A model generated the notes under the pieces. It ran no database searches and was not told the DNA's origin. It saw nothing but the letters and a program-made list of their open reading frames with translations. Positions 22,291 to 32,162 of a DNA stretch of 64,000 bases are shown here, one piece after another. Location of the stretch: contig CM043966.1 in the NCBI GenBank assembly GCA_014529385.2, forward strand, positions 141,162,211-141,226,210. The letters are read 5' to 3'. This stretch comes from Adiantum capillus-veneris. Its lineage: Eukaryota; Streptophyta; Polypodiopsida; Polypodiales; Pteridaceae. Every line of letters begins with the position of its first letter. The stretch's first letter is position 1. The position numbers and the translations under genes are program-made.

Positions 22291-22299
22291 GCCAATGGT
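22291..22299. repeat. 9-bp target-site duplication (left) of MITE copy 1
   Basis: GCCAATGGT, repeated at 22547-22555. Removing the MITE and one copy rejoins the integrase frame as KLPNHWLMHHVFH. Confidence 0.88.
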
Positions 22300-22546
22300 C
22301 CCAGGGGGTTCACCTTACACAGTATGTGACCTATCACGTGAGTTCAATAGAAGGGTATTTAAATCCCTTAAAACTTATGGAAATATATTTACATAAGGAT
22401 ATGTTTTTTACAAATCTAAATTTTTTTTACAGAATTTAAAAGAAAAGAGTTCATTATATATCCTAGAAAATTCACAAAATAGGGATTTTAAGAAAAAGAG
22501 CCTGAACGCACGTGATATAGTGGCCTTAAATATAGTGAACCCTTGG
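22300..22546. mobile_element. MITE copy 1 (Mutator-like, 247 bp)
   Basis: Long terminal inverted repeats: the left end runs CCCAGGGGGTTCACC ... CCTATCACGTGAGTTCA and the right end, reverse complemented, CCAAGGGTTCACT ... TATATCACGTGCGTTCA. The terminal repeats are about 45 bp with mismatches. The interior is AT-rich and has no frame. A 9-bp duplication flanks it, the length made by Mutator-like transposases. A second copy of nearly equal length lies at 40731-40980. Confidence 0.88.
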
Positions 22547-23335
22547 GCCAATGGTTGGGCAACTTTAATTAATAAGCCATCTCATTGATTAGCTTCAGAA
22601 TTTAAAAAGGACCATAATATCTTTTTGCTAGTTTAACATCATCTTCTTGGTGGTCCATAGGACTCTTGCCCGTAGTATGCCTCAAATGAGCCTTGAGAAA
22701 CTTTAGCAAGACCCTATCATTTTCCTTAAAGGCTAAGGCTCTTTTGTGCTTATTAGCAGCAACCCTTTTTGCCTTTCCTGTGAGATGGATATAACCCCTT
22801 TAATCTTTGGAAAAGATTCTTGTAGGCTATATTCATCAACAGCGAAGATCTTCCCATGTACTTTAAGTAGTAAGGGACTTTTGGATCTTCCTTCTTTAAC
22901 CTCAAAAGGTACTTTCCCCATAGAAGTATGTACAATATCATTGTACACATACTCTATAAGAGGTACGTACTTCTTACATTGAGAACATTGATCTACTTCC
23001 ATGACATAGGCTTTTAGTATATCAAGAATCGTTAGATTAGTTATTTCACTTTGGTCATCCGTTTGTGGATGATAGGCCAAAAGAGAAATTGAATCTACTT
23101 CCTAGATTCTCAAAGAGACCCTTCTAGAAATTACTGGTCATTCTAGGATCTTTGTCCGACAGTATGTGTGTTGGAAATCCATGATGCTTGAAAATTTGAG
23201 ATCTGAAGAGGGTTGCCATTTGATGTGCCTTAATAGTCTTTTTGACAGGCATAGAGTGTGTTTTCTTGTTAAGCCTGTCGACTGAAACAATCCAAGTTGC
23301 TTCCCTCGATCAAATTTCAACTTTTGGTATACCAC

Positions 23336-24739
23336 GCATTTTGGAACATACTCTTGTATGTTTACTTTTCATGGTAGACCAACAAAATTACATTTCTACT
23401 CCTTGAAGAGTAGATTATGGATTCCCTCTTTGCCCCACAAAGGAGAAGTATGGGATTCATACATGACTTTCTTATTGATGGGTGAGTAACACATAGCCTA
23501 TTGCCGTTTGGAAGATAGCCATCCTTCAAGGTGAATGGTTCTTTTTGTTCTTCCCTAATGCAAAGGCTCTAATTACATACTTAAAGTCTCAATCAGTAGC
23601 ATACTTATCTATAAAAGATAGATCATTGTGAGTTGCTATAGACACCACATTTATCCTTGGTCGTTGTGAAAGTGCATCAACCACTTGATTGTGCTTGCCA
23701 ACAATGTGAGCAATATGACATTTAAATTGCAAAAGAAAATTTGCCCACCTCGTTTGTTTGTCGGAAGCTTGGTTTGCGTCATGAAGTTCTTGAGGCTTTA
23801 TGATCCATTCGTAGGATGAATGGAGTCCCCAAGAGATAGTGTTTCCACATGTTTAGGGCATATAGAATAGCTAGTACCTCTTTTTCGTATTTTCCCAATA
23901 CTCACTTATCGAAGTTGAGTCTTTGACTCTCATATGCTATGGAATGCCCTTCTTGAAGCAAAATAGCTGCAAGGCAATCACCACAAGCATCAAATTGGAC
24001 CTCAAATGGCTTTGAGAGACCTAGTAGTGTGAGCACACTTGAGAGATAAGATTCTCCTTAAGCTTCTTCAAAAGCTTCTTGCACTTTTGAAGTCAATGAA
24101 TACTTAACGTTCTTTTTAATTAAGTCATGTAATGGGCCTGTTATTAGCGAGAATCTTTTTAATGAAGCATCTATAGTATGCACACATACCTATGAAGCTT
24201 CGTACCTCCTGTAGATTCCTTGGATTAGGTCATTCTTTTATTATCTCTAACTTTGTTGGATCCATACGGGTGCCATCATTAGAGATAATGTGACCTAAAT
24301 ATTGAATCTCTTGTTGGAACAATTCACTTTTCTTCTAATTAATGAAAAGCTTATTCTCTCTGACAACTTGAAAGATTACCTGGAGGTGTCGCTTGTACTC
24401 TTTAAGAGAATTTGAATGGCTTGAAGATTTTTTTCCATCATGAGTTGGAGCATTTGTCAGGCCAAAAATTGTAAATTATCAAATAGATCTTCTACCCGCG
24501 GCACAGGAAATCTATTTTTTATAGTGATCTTATTTAGTGCTCTATACTTGACACACATGTGGCACTAAAAGCAATGGTGAACAAAATGGAGAGGAGATAG
24601 ACCTCACCATCCCTTTTTTCACCAATTCATGCACTTGCCTCATGATCTCCTCTTGTTGACCTTGTGAAACTCGATAAGGAGGCTTGTTAGGCAGTGAGCT
24701 TCCTGGTAGGAGCTCAATTGCATGGTCATCATCCCTCAT
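23336..24739 (-). pseudogene. Element B reverse transcriptase and RNase H, heavily decayed
   Basis: 24542-24739 encodes the RT N-terminus: DHAIELLPGSSLPNKPPYRV, SQGQQEEIMRQVHELVKKGM and [13 protein letters not shown]. To the left, readable echoes of RT and RNase H occur in several frames (for example around 23650-24300) without a long open stretch, so this part is inferred from position and short matches. The DD motif could not be placed with confidence. In the intact family the enzyme would copy the element RNA. Confidence 0.65.
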
Positions 24740-24828
24740 TTTAGAGGTAGCTCACTAGGGATGTCATCAATGAAAACATCTTGAGATACATTTAGGAAAT
24801 TAGACAACTCTATTTCCTCTTGATTCCT

Positions 24829-25272
24829 TTATTGCAAGGATATGGTGTTTCCCGACTCATTAGCATCTATGTACATGCTCGCTTCCCTGTAGGTGAAGTA
24901 GATTCTCCTTTCAGGGAACTTCATGTTGGAAGCCATGTGGTTAAACCATGGTGCCCCAATGATAACATTCTCATGTTTGAGAGGGGAGATGAAGAAATTA
25001 TTTTTGTCCACATAGCTTTGGACATGAAGCCTTAATTTTCCAATTAAGAAAGTAATTGAGACGTCTTGTCCCTTGATATCTCCATTGGCTTTCAATGCAT
25101 CTCCCATCTTGTGGGTTTGTATGTCTAGCTTAGCGGTCAACTTCATGGATATGAAGTTGTGAGTTGAACCAGGGTCAAAAAAAATAAAGGCATCGTGCTC
25201 TTGCATCTTTCCCCAAACATAGGAAAGGAGAAATCCTTGGCAATGAGCATCCTCTTTTGGAGCTTCAAACAT
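24829..25272 (-). pseudogene. Element B aspartic protease
   Basis: A 147-codon open block reads HDAFIFFDPGSTHNFISMKL, DIQTHKMGDALKANGD and ENVIIGAPWFNHMASNMKF. This is the chromovirus retropepsin, with catalytic D-P-G where D-S-G is normal, and the I-I-G-x-x-W block near the end. The Pro makes activity doubtful. It sits between gag (right) and RT (left) as expected for gypsy order. Confidence 0.82.
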
Positions 25273-26660
25273 AGAGGCTCTGGAAGTCTCATTGCGGGCA
25301 ATTCTCTTGGGGCAAGGACGATAACCATGGCCTTGCTCCCCACACTTAAATTTTTTTTTGGTCCTTACAAAAAGCTTCTAGCTCTTTCGGAGAGAGTTTA
25401 TATTTACCTTTGTAAACTCCCTTCTCCTTGGATCGATTGTTGTTGTTCTTGGAATAGCCTTGGTAAGAATTTTGGGCATTGGTTTCCTCTTGGCATCACT
25501 TTTATCTTTATTTTCCATGGGCTTGACATTCCGTCTAGCCCCTTTTTGGAAATTGATGCACAAAGCAACCATGGTGTGGTGGATTACTTCAGTGATAGAA
25601 CCAAGCCATTGAGAGTTGACCTACTCGGCCAGTAATCCCGCATAGAATTGCTGCTTTTGCTTGGCAAAGTCTATCTTTTGAAACAATAGCCTTGATATAT
25701 AAATCCCAAAACTTATCCACATATTTGTGGATAGACTCATGTGAGAGACGCTTTAAACTTCATTTGGTAAGCACTTTGTCCTTTGCATCACTTGCAAGGA
25801 ATTGCTTCATGATGGAAACTCGTAGAATTTTCCATGTCTTTGGGGCTTCGCCGTTGCCACGACGGCTAGCCCACCATGACGAGCTGACTTTTGGAAGTGC
25901 ATAGCTACATGGCGTAGCTTGGAGAACTCCGTGAAGCCCTCGTCTCCAAAGGCCGCATCAAATTGTTGGATGAAGGCCAATACTTTGTCGGTAGCACCAA
26001 AGGTGCCATCATAGGTGAGAAAAGAGATACTCTTTCCTCCCTCTTTGAACTTCTTTAGCTTTTGTGACCTTCGCCATGCAGGGGTAAGATTTGCAATGTC
26101 CTTCCCTCTTGTATTCTCTAGGAGAATAGCCATAGCTTTCATCATTAGAGGAGGAAGGTGAAGAAGAAGGAGAAGAGGGTGACCTTTTTCTTGCCCTTTT
26201 CTTCCTTGGTTTCCTCTCTTCCCTTTTGGAGTGACGAGGAGAAGGACTATGGGTTAACCGTTTCCTCTTGGGAGGAGTTGGCAATCGTTTATTCCGCCTT
26301 CTTTGTGGAGCCACGTCTTTGGAGGAATTTAGGGATTCATTACTTTCTTGATCTTTGGATTCCTCCTCTCGTATGGGAGAGAGTCTCTTTTGCGGGTCTC
26401 ATCAAGAGGCCTCCTAAGCTCTCTCTGCTCTTGGAGGGGAAAGGAAATCCCATAAGCACGAAGTTGTTAACTTCGTCTTGCAAAGCGGGGTTGCCCATCG
26501 CTTCTTGCAACCTAGTGACAAGATAATTAACAAACATGGGGGCATCATCATTAGCACCTTCATGTGCACAATCAAAGTTATCAATGTTCATTCTAATCTC
26601 TAAATTATTGTCACCCATGTTAATCAAACTTATGTGTTTACTTAGTGTATGCTTTGGCAA
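25273..26660 (-). pseudogene. Element B gag
   Basis: Segments in different frames: 26340-26660 (NYLVTRLQEAMGNPALQDEV), 26009-26314 (a very basic Arg/Lys/Ser/Pro linker) and 25807-26145 (YDGTFGATDKVLAFIQQFDA, FTEFSKLRHVAMHFQKSA, the retrotransposon gag core). A degenerate zinc knuckle (KCGEQGHGYRPC, first Cys lost) lies near 25345. The frame changes break it at least three times. Gag would build the cytoplasmic particle. Confidence 0.78.
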
Positions 26661-27019
26661 TTCAAAACCTTAGTTGCTACTCCTCTTAGCCTTTGAAAAT
26701 AGGCACTTAAGTATCTACACCCACGGCTCGAATTGGTTAATTATAGAGAGTAGTTGAGTGAGTCTAACATAGTGAAGTTGCTGAAGGATAGCTCCTTTTG
26801 GACTTCTTATGGCTCAATAATGGTAAAGCCGTAGGCAAGTCTAAAAAGACTCCATTATTAAGACTAAAGCTCCCGAGGTGTGCACCATATCCCACATAGT
26901 GGGCTCAACAAAACCGATAATAGATCCCAGTCCCGATTACCCTAATATAATTAACAAAATCAACCATTAATAGGCTACTTAAGGACCTCTCTTCTTAAGC
27001 AAGAAAAAAAAAACCAAAT
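26661..27019. other. Element B leader between primer site and gag
   Basis: Untranslated leader on the minus strand; no frame or repeat recognised. Confidence 0.6.
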
Positions 27020-27031
27020 GCTCTGATACCA
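27020..27031 (-). other. Primer-binding site of element B (tRNA-iMet)
   Basis: The minus strand reads TGGTATCAGAGC one base inside the 5' LTR. Confidence 0.92.
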
Positions 27032-27032
27032 A

Positions 27033-27850
27033 TGTAATGGAAATGGCCTATGAACTTTGAGAGTAACGGAATTAGGAAATTAGGTGAAGCACCTTTGTGA
27101 GATTACTTTGTGAGCATAGCAGGTGAACTTAATTGATGGTAGCAACATAAACATGCTACTTAGTTAACTTGGCATGAACAATACTTTTGCAAGAGAGAGA
27201 GTTTAGAGAACATGACAATAGGGGTCCGAAAGGAGATGGTCTATCAAAGAAATGTGCAATAAGTGCTTCTAGACTTACCTCAGCAGGGGACAAAGAGGAG
27301 AGATGGTTACATCTCAATATGGGTCCAAAAGGAGGTAGTCTATCAAAGAGCAATGTGCATATAATGGAGCTTAAAACACCTTAGGGTTAGCTTCATTAAA
27401 GACCTCCAATGATTAGTGTTAAAAGTCCTTTGACCTTAGGCTGAGTTTAGAGTTCCCACCTCAAACTCAGCCTAAGGTCAAAGGACTTTTAACACTAATC
27501 ATTGGAGGTCTTTAATGAAGCTAACCCTAAGGTGTTTTAAGCTCCATTAGATGCACATTGCTCTTTGATAGACTACCTCCTTTTGGACCCGTATTGAGAT
27601 GTAACCATCTCTCCTCTTTGTCCCCTGCTGAGGTAAGTCTAGAGGCACTTATTGCACATTTCTTTGATAGACCATCTCCTTTCGGACCCCTATTGAGATG
27701 CAACCATCTCTCCTTTTGGCCACGTGTTGAGATAGGTCTAGAAGCACATGTCTCTATTATAACTCTTGTTCTTGTTTATTCTACCACATTAAATGACCAG
27801 TTTAATATGAGAAAATCATTTGGTAAAGTTAGATATTATATTTTATGACA
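27033..27850 (-). repeat. Element B 5' LTR (right), 818 bp, rearranged
   Basis: Begins TGTAATGGAAATGGCC like 16140 and ends TTTTATGACA, matching the reverse complement of the LTR start at 50245. Its middle part is replaced by an inverted copy of its own distal part (see the palindrome). Confidence 0.85.
27216..27695. repeat. 480-bp near-perfect palindrome (233-bp arms, 14-nt spacer)
   Basis: 27216-27448 is the reverse complement of 27463-27695 with about three mismatches seen (for example CTTCTAG/CCTCTAG). The spacer AGAGTTCCCACCTC corresponds to single-copy LTR sequence near 21168. Only the right arm has the orientation found in the left LTR. Confidence 0.9.
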
Positions 27851-27855
27851 AATTT
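27851..27855. repeat. Target-site duplication AATTT (right) of element B
   Basis: Matches 16135-16139. Confidence 0.6.
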
Positions 27856-27979
27856 TATCACTCCCTCTTGAATGCTTTTCAAGGAAGAAGAGGTCCGCTT
27901 TTATAGGTGAAGGGAACCCCCAAGGGTTACACAAGAAAGAGGAGCCAGTGTAAACATGAACTTGCAAAGTTTGAAATGA

Positions 27980-27984
27980 GCTGT
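27980..27984. repeat. Target-site duplication GCTGT (left) of element D
   Basis: Exact match to 43433-43437 across 15.4 kb. Confidence 0.92.
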
Positions 27985-28904
27985 TGTTAACTGAGTCAAC
28001 GTCAGTTAACAGAAGTTGCTAAAGACTAAAGACGTATGAATGCACATCGAGGATGAATGCAAAGAAGCAGTAAAGATTGGAGTTACACATTTTTCACGTT
28101 TTCCCAAAATGGTCATGTATTGTAAATTTTCGATTTATTTCAAACCATTGTAATATTTCTAATGTGTTACAGGCTCAATGGGAGTTCCAAGTTGTAAAGA
28201 ATAGATCACTTACTATGCCTAAGTTGCAGATTCAGTAAGTGGTGAGCCCTAAAGGCGTTGTGCGCCCGGCATTGCATATTTTTACCCTAGGTATATAAGG
28301 CAATGTGTAAAAGAAATTAGGGTTCTCAAGTCATTTGTTGAGAGCACCCTTTGGTGAGAGCTCTTGAGGTGTGTGGCTATGGAGTCCTTGAGCTTCTCCT
28401 TGCTCACGAGACTTGATTAACACTAATCAATGATTCATTCTCTCTCACTATGCCTCTCTCTTACTTCTTATGATTGCTTATGATGCTTAGATTAACTAGA
28501 TCTTAACTAATTAGTGGTTAATCCCTCTCTAATCTTGTGTGATTGCCCTCTTTTGCTTGTGTGTGCATGTAGGTTTGATTGGAGTGTGGTGCTCGATAGA
28601 TCTATGTGTGTGTGCTTGCGATTAGTGTGTTGCATGATAGGATTAGTGTTGTGTGCGTCTTGCAATCGTAGTGTGTGTAATTGGGTTCATTAGAGGTGAA
28701 GAGAAGTTGATATGGAGATTGCCCTTCATTGTGGCTTTGCTCCTCCATAGGCCGAGAGCTGACTTCGTAGAGTTAACCATTTGTGTTGCCACGATTAGTT
28801 CACTAATCGTGTGAGTGTTTCCATGCCCTAGCCGGGTAGCTCATCCCTTCGGATTGATAATTTTGTTGGTCATTGGAGCTATTGCAACGATGGGACCCCC
28901 AACA
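27985..28904 (+). repeat. Element D 5' LTR
   Basis: 920 bp. The first 27 nt form a perfect 10-bp terminal hairpin (TGTTAACTGA ... TCAGTTAACA). It aligns with the right LTR throughout, apart from an indel near 28125. Confidence 0.92.
28292..28300 (+). promoter_or_regulatory. TATA box in element D 5' LTR
   Basis: TATATAAGG, conserved at 42819-42827 in the 3' LTR. Transcription would start about 30 nt downstream, inside the LTR. Confidence 0.6.
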
Positions 28905-28906
28905 TT

Positions 28907-28924
28907 TGGCGCCCCTGCCGGGGA
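28907..28924 (+). other. Primer-binding site of element D
   Basis: TGGCGCCCCTGCCGGGGA starts two bases after the LTR. It resembles the TGGCGCCGTTGCCGGGG-type site of Tat/Athila elements. Confidence 0.75.
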
Positions 28925-30598
28925 CGATGGCCTACGCTAGTGTAATTGTGGCATAAATGAATGCATTCCCTCACTAATTTCACTATTAATTTCACTTGTG
29001 TGTTTATGTTTTTGTGGATTTTGGATGTGTGTGCCTGAAGCATTGTGTTCATAATTCCCTAACGTGTGACCATATCTTGCCAATTGTGTGTTTACACACT
29101 CTAATTTCTCACTAACCCCTTGCTAATTTGACTAATTTTTGCTAATTTACTAATGTGCTATGAAGGATTGGAGCATTTGTCATTCAATTGATCTTCAACG
29201 GAAAGGTAATCAAGGTGGTAATCTGAACCTCCTTAGAATCTAGAGGTGTGTAGAATTGTGTAGAAATCCCACCATGATGCAATGTAATGTTGATGCAATG
29301 TAATGCTATGCTATGTTGATGCAATGCAATGTGATGTTAGGGATTGAAAATTTTGTGAATATTCATTTTCACACCGTCGTAATGCCAAAATTTTTAAGAA
29401 TTGGTGGCGCATGAATTTGATAAGTTTCAATTGCTAATTGATGAATGTGTGTTGCTAATTGGATGCCTAATTGAGTTAATTGCATGTGTGGATGGTTAAT
29501 TTTAGGTGTGTGTGCACTAAAATCAAGTGTGTGTGCATGCTAATTTCAGGTGTGTGTGCACTATTTTTTGCCCATGTTTGAGCACCTAGAAAACAATGTG
29601 TGCGTTATGATGTTTGAATTGTGATGATTGATGTGTGTTGTGCTCATGCCCAACTAATGACTTGTGAAGTCACATTGAAAATCCGACAAATTTAACCCTT
29701 TTGTGTGTGCACCTAAAGATTGGTAAAAACTACCAATTTTTTAGTGTGTGTGTGCCTAAAAAAGTGTTTAATTTGCATGGTTAATTCAATGTTTTAATTG
29801 CATAAATGATATGTAATGACTAAATGCTGCATTTTTGTGCTCGAAACAGGGATTTACACACTCTAATTGCTTCAATTTTTGACCTAATTTTGTCGATAAT
29901 TTTACCGGTTTAATTACTTAGTCTTGATTTTATTGATAAAATTGTTGGCAATTGAATTGATGTGATTTTGGCAATTTTATTTCGTTGCACTATTCCCCAA
30001 TGTGTGAAGAATTTATAGAAAATTTTTGGGTATTTTTTGGATAATTTTTGTAATTTTTGATAATTTTTTGCTAGTTTTTTGCATTAATTTTTGAATAATT
30101 TCATAAAAAATTGATTTTGCGATCTTCAGGAGCTATTTTGCGTGTGCATATTTATGGCATCATTTTGTTCGCATTCGTGCCCTCCGTGGTCGAGTTTTGA
30201 GCGTTTTGTTATTTTCGGGGATCGGGTTGATATTTGTGTCGTAAATCGCGTTTTCAATAAAATCTGCTATTTTCGGTGTACTTTTGCGTATCGAAAATGA
30301 TCGATTGTGAATGACGATGATTTTCTAAGATTCCTAAAATTTTTTGGGATTATTTTTGTGTGGCTATTTTTAGAGTTTTCGGCTAATTTTCGGTCTATTT
30401 TTGGCATTTTGAAAAAAAAAAGAAGGGAAAGCCGGGTTCGAGTTTGATTCCGTGCCATGTGGCGCATAACTTCTGATGGATAGATCTTTACGGCTTGCTT
30501 GGATAATTTCTACCGACTATAAATTTCTCTTCTTCTTCATCTCGTTCCGTGGGAACATCCCGACACTCCCTCATTTTCTCTCTGCCCTTGCTAGCGCG
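28925..30598 (+). other. Element D leader
   Basis: 1.7 kb of AT-rich sequence with many GTGTGTG and AATTTTTG echoes and no usable frame. It resembles the long leaders of Tat/Athila-type elements. Confidence 0.6.
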
Positions 30599-30814
30599 CA
30601 GTGTTAAAATAAATAAATAAATCGGGTCCAATGTATTTTAACCGGTTGAAATCCTAAAATCCCGGTTAGATTTTGAGCTTGCCTTGAAGAAAACCAGAAA
30701 ATTTTCACAAGTTCTTGTGTAATTACCTGCAAAAGCTTCAAACTTTGACCTAAAAAAACCGGTAGAATTTCAAGTTGCCCTTATTTTCTTCGGGTGAAAA
30801 AATGTATTTTTCTA
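30599..30814 (+). repeat. Dispersed repeat, copy 2
   Basis: Aligns with 281-487 in the same orientation. It lies between the element D leader and the LINE, so it may belong to either or be its own insertion. Confidence 0.7.
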
Positions 30815-31205
30815 GCCCATTCTCTTTAACCCTTTGCTTCTCTCTCATCCTCTCTCCCTCTCTTTGGTGAGAACAACCTCCCAATCTCTTCCTTATTCTC
30901 TCTCCCACTTTCTCTCCCCTCGTGTGCATCTCTCCCTTTTTTTTTTTTTGACTTACACTCTCTCTCTCTGTGTGTGTGTGTGTGCCGTTTTTTGACCTAG
31001 TAGACAACAGTCCACTCTTTTGATCATAACTACTTCATCCGAACTCCGATTTGGGTGATCTATAGCCTCAATCGAAGAGCACGAAGTCCTCTACGCATTG
31101 ATGTAAAGACAAAAATTTTCAGAGTTATGAAAGGCGTTTCTGTAGCAGCATTTCCAAAGTGAACAGGTTCAACAAAATTGATTCTCATCTCCTATTTTAC
31201 ATACA

Positions 31206-32156
31206 ATGTCTTCCGGCACTCGCAAGGGTTCTTCTTCTTCAACAAGGTCCACAACCATTGTGGAAAATGATCCAAAATCTCCTAAGTGTGGAGATAGCAA
31301 CACAACCACCCAACCAACAACATCGAAAACCATGATCATGGCGTACTTGGTATCATTGCAAGAGACCGTAAACAAACAAGGCGAAGACTTACGAGCACTT
31401 GCAATGGAGAATGGCACACTAAGGGTACTTGTGGTTGAGAATGAGAATCTCAAGAGGACACTTGAGATACAAACAACACATTTGATGCAACTTGAAGAGG
31501 AAGTCAAGGAATGTAAACGCTCTCTTGTGGACTTGAATGCTTTGAAGGAGCGGATGAGCAAAGTAGAGCATGACCATATATTGAAAGAGGAGAAATTTGA
31601 CACTATGAGCCGGGATGTATGCGACATGAAAAATGTATGCACAAACAAGTCTTGGGCTGATGTATGTGGTAGCAATGTGGTTTCTAATTCCTCACTCATG
31701 CAAGCTATGGTTCAAACAAAGAATGTTGAGAATGTGGATGTGGAGGAGTTGAAGGAACGGGAGCGACGTTCCAAGAACATTGTTATTCGTGGAATTCCTG
31801 AAGAGAAGTTAGAGACACCTCCTTCTCTTGCCATTGTTATTGAAGATTTCTTCAAAACCCACTTTAGCATGTCCGGAGTTATGGTCTATGGAGCACATAG
31901 AGTGGGGAAGCAAGGAGCTCCTCGCTCGGGAGAACGGCCAATTGTATGCACCATGCCGGATGAGACCAAGCGAAAGATTATCCTTGATAATAGTTGGATC
32001 TATTTGAGGGATACAAAATGTTTTGTATGTGAAGATCGCCTTATTAAGCAACAAAATATGCGTCGCAAGGCATATGAGGAAAAGAATAATAAAAACAAGG
32101 AGATCTCTCATGAAGAAAATGTGCCCAAGGAGGAGGCAAGTCTCTCAACCAAATAG
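31206..32156 (+). CDS. LINE ORF1, coiled-coil RNA-binding protein
   Basis: The 316-residue frame starts MSSGTRKGSSSSTRSTTIVE at the first ATG. Residues about 40-130 form a heptad-rich coiled coil (VVENENLKRTLEIQTTHLMQ, LEEEVKECKRSL). Residues about 185-290 begin RERRSKNIVIRGIPEEKLET and match the RNA-recognition domain of LINE ORF1 proteins. A Lys-rich tail follows. ORF1 proteins trimerise through the coil and coat LINE RNA in the cytoplasm. The frame is intact and ends at TAG 32154-32156. ORF2 continues in the same frame beyond that codon, so either this is a natural boundary or the stop has split a longer frame. Confidence 0.85.
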   Translation: MSSGTRKGSSSSTRSTTIVENDPKSPKCGDSNTTTQPTTSKTMIMAYLVSLQETVNKQGEDLRALAMENGTLRVLVVENENLKRTLEIQTTHLMQLEEEVKECKRSLVDLNALKERMSKVEHDHILKEEKFDTMSRDVCDMKNVCTNKSWADVCGSNVVSNSSLMQAMVQTKNVENVDVEELKERERRSKNIVIRGIPEEKLETPPSLAIVIEDFFKTHFSMSGVMVYGAHRVGKQGAPRSGERPIVCTMPDETKRKIILDNSWIYLRDTKCFVCEDRLIKQQNMRRKAYEEKNNKNKEISHEENVPKEEASLSTK

Positions 32157-32162
32157 GGATGC

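Larger units (their letters stand above)
22000..23335 (-). pseudogene. Element B integrase with GPY/F module and chromodomain, split by a MITE
   Basis: From right to left on the minus strand: STGLTRKHTLCLSKRLLR-like core text in shifted frames (23138-23335), then MAYHPQTDDQSEITN with the catalytic Glu region (22733-23080). Next comes LRHTTGKSPMDH and KLAKRYYGPF near 22600-22700, the GPY/F module. The MITE at 22300-22546 interrupts just after KLPN. Past it the text is MHHVFHESVRKPYKG, then PESIL, then YLIKFKNYSFKDARW, a chromodomain-like segment that in chromoviruses can target integration to particular chromatin. Several frame changes and stops are present, so the protein is dead. Confidence 0.82.
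16140..27850 (-). mobile_element. Element B: Ty3/gypsy chromovirus, 11.7 kb including nested inserts, inactive
   Basis: Left LTR starts TGTAATGG at 16140 and right LTR starts identically at 27033, ending TATGACA at 27850. A primer site matching tRNA-iMet (TGGTATCAGAGC on the minus strand) lies at 27020-27031. On the minus strand follow gag, protease, RT/RNase H fragments, integrase with a GPY/F module (KRYYGPF) and a chromodomain-like tail (YLIKFKNYSFKDARW), which assigns it to the chromoviruses. Copia element C sits inside the left LTR, and a MITE sits between the GPY/F module and the chromodomain. The left LTR has lost its last part beyond about 21462. Confidence 0.85.

Noticed and set aside
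31169-31699. 176-codon frame on the minus strand, rich in Ser, Val and Phe
   Set aside because: Exact antisense of the LINE ORF1 coiled coil; the plus strand has the recognisable protein.
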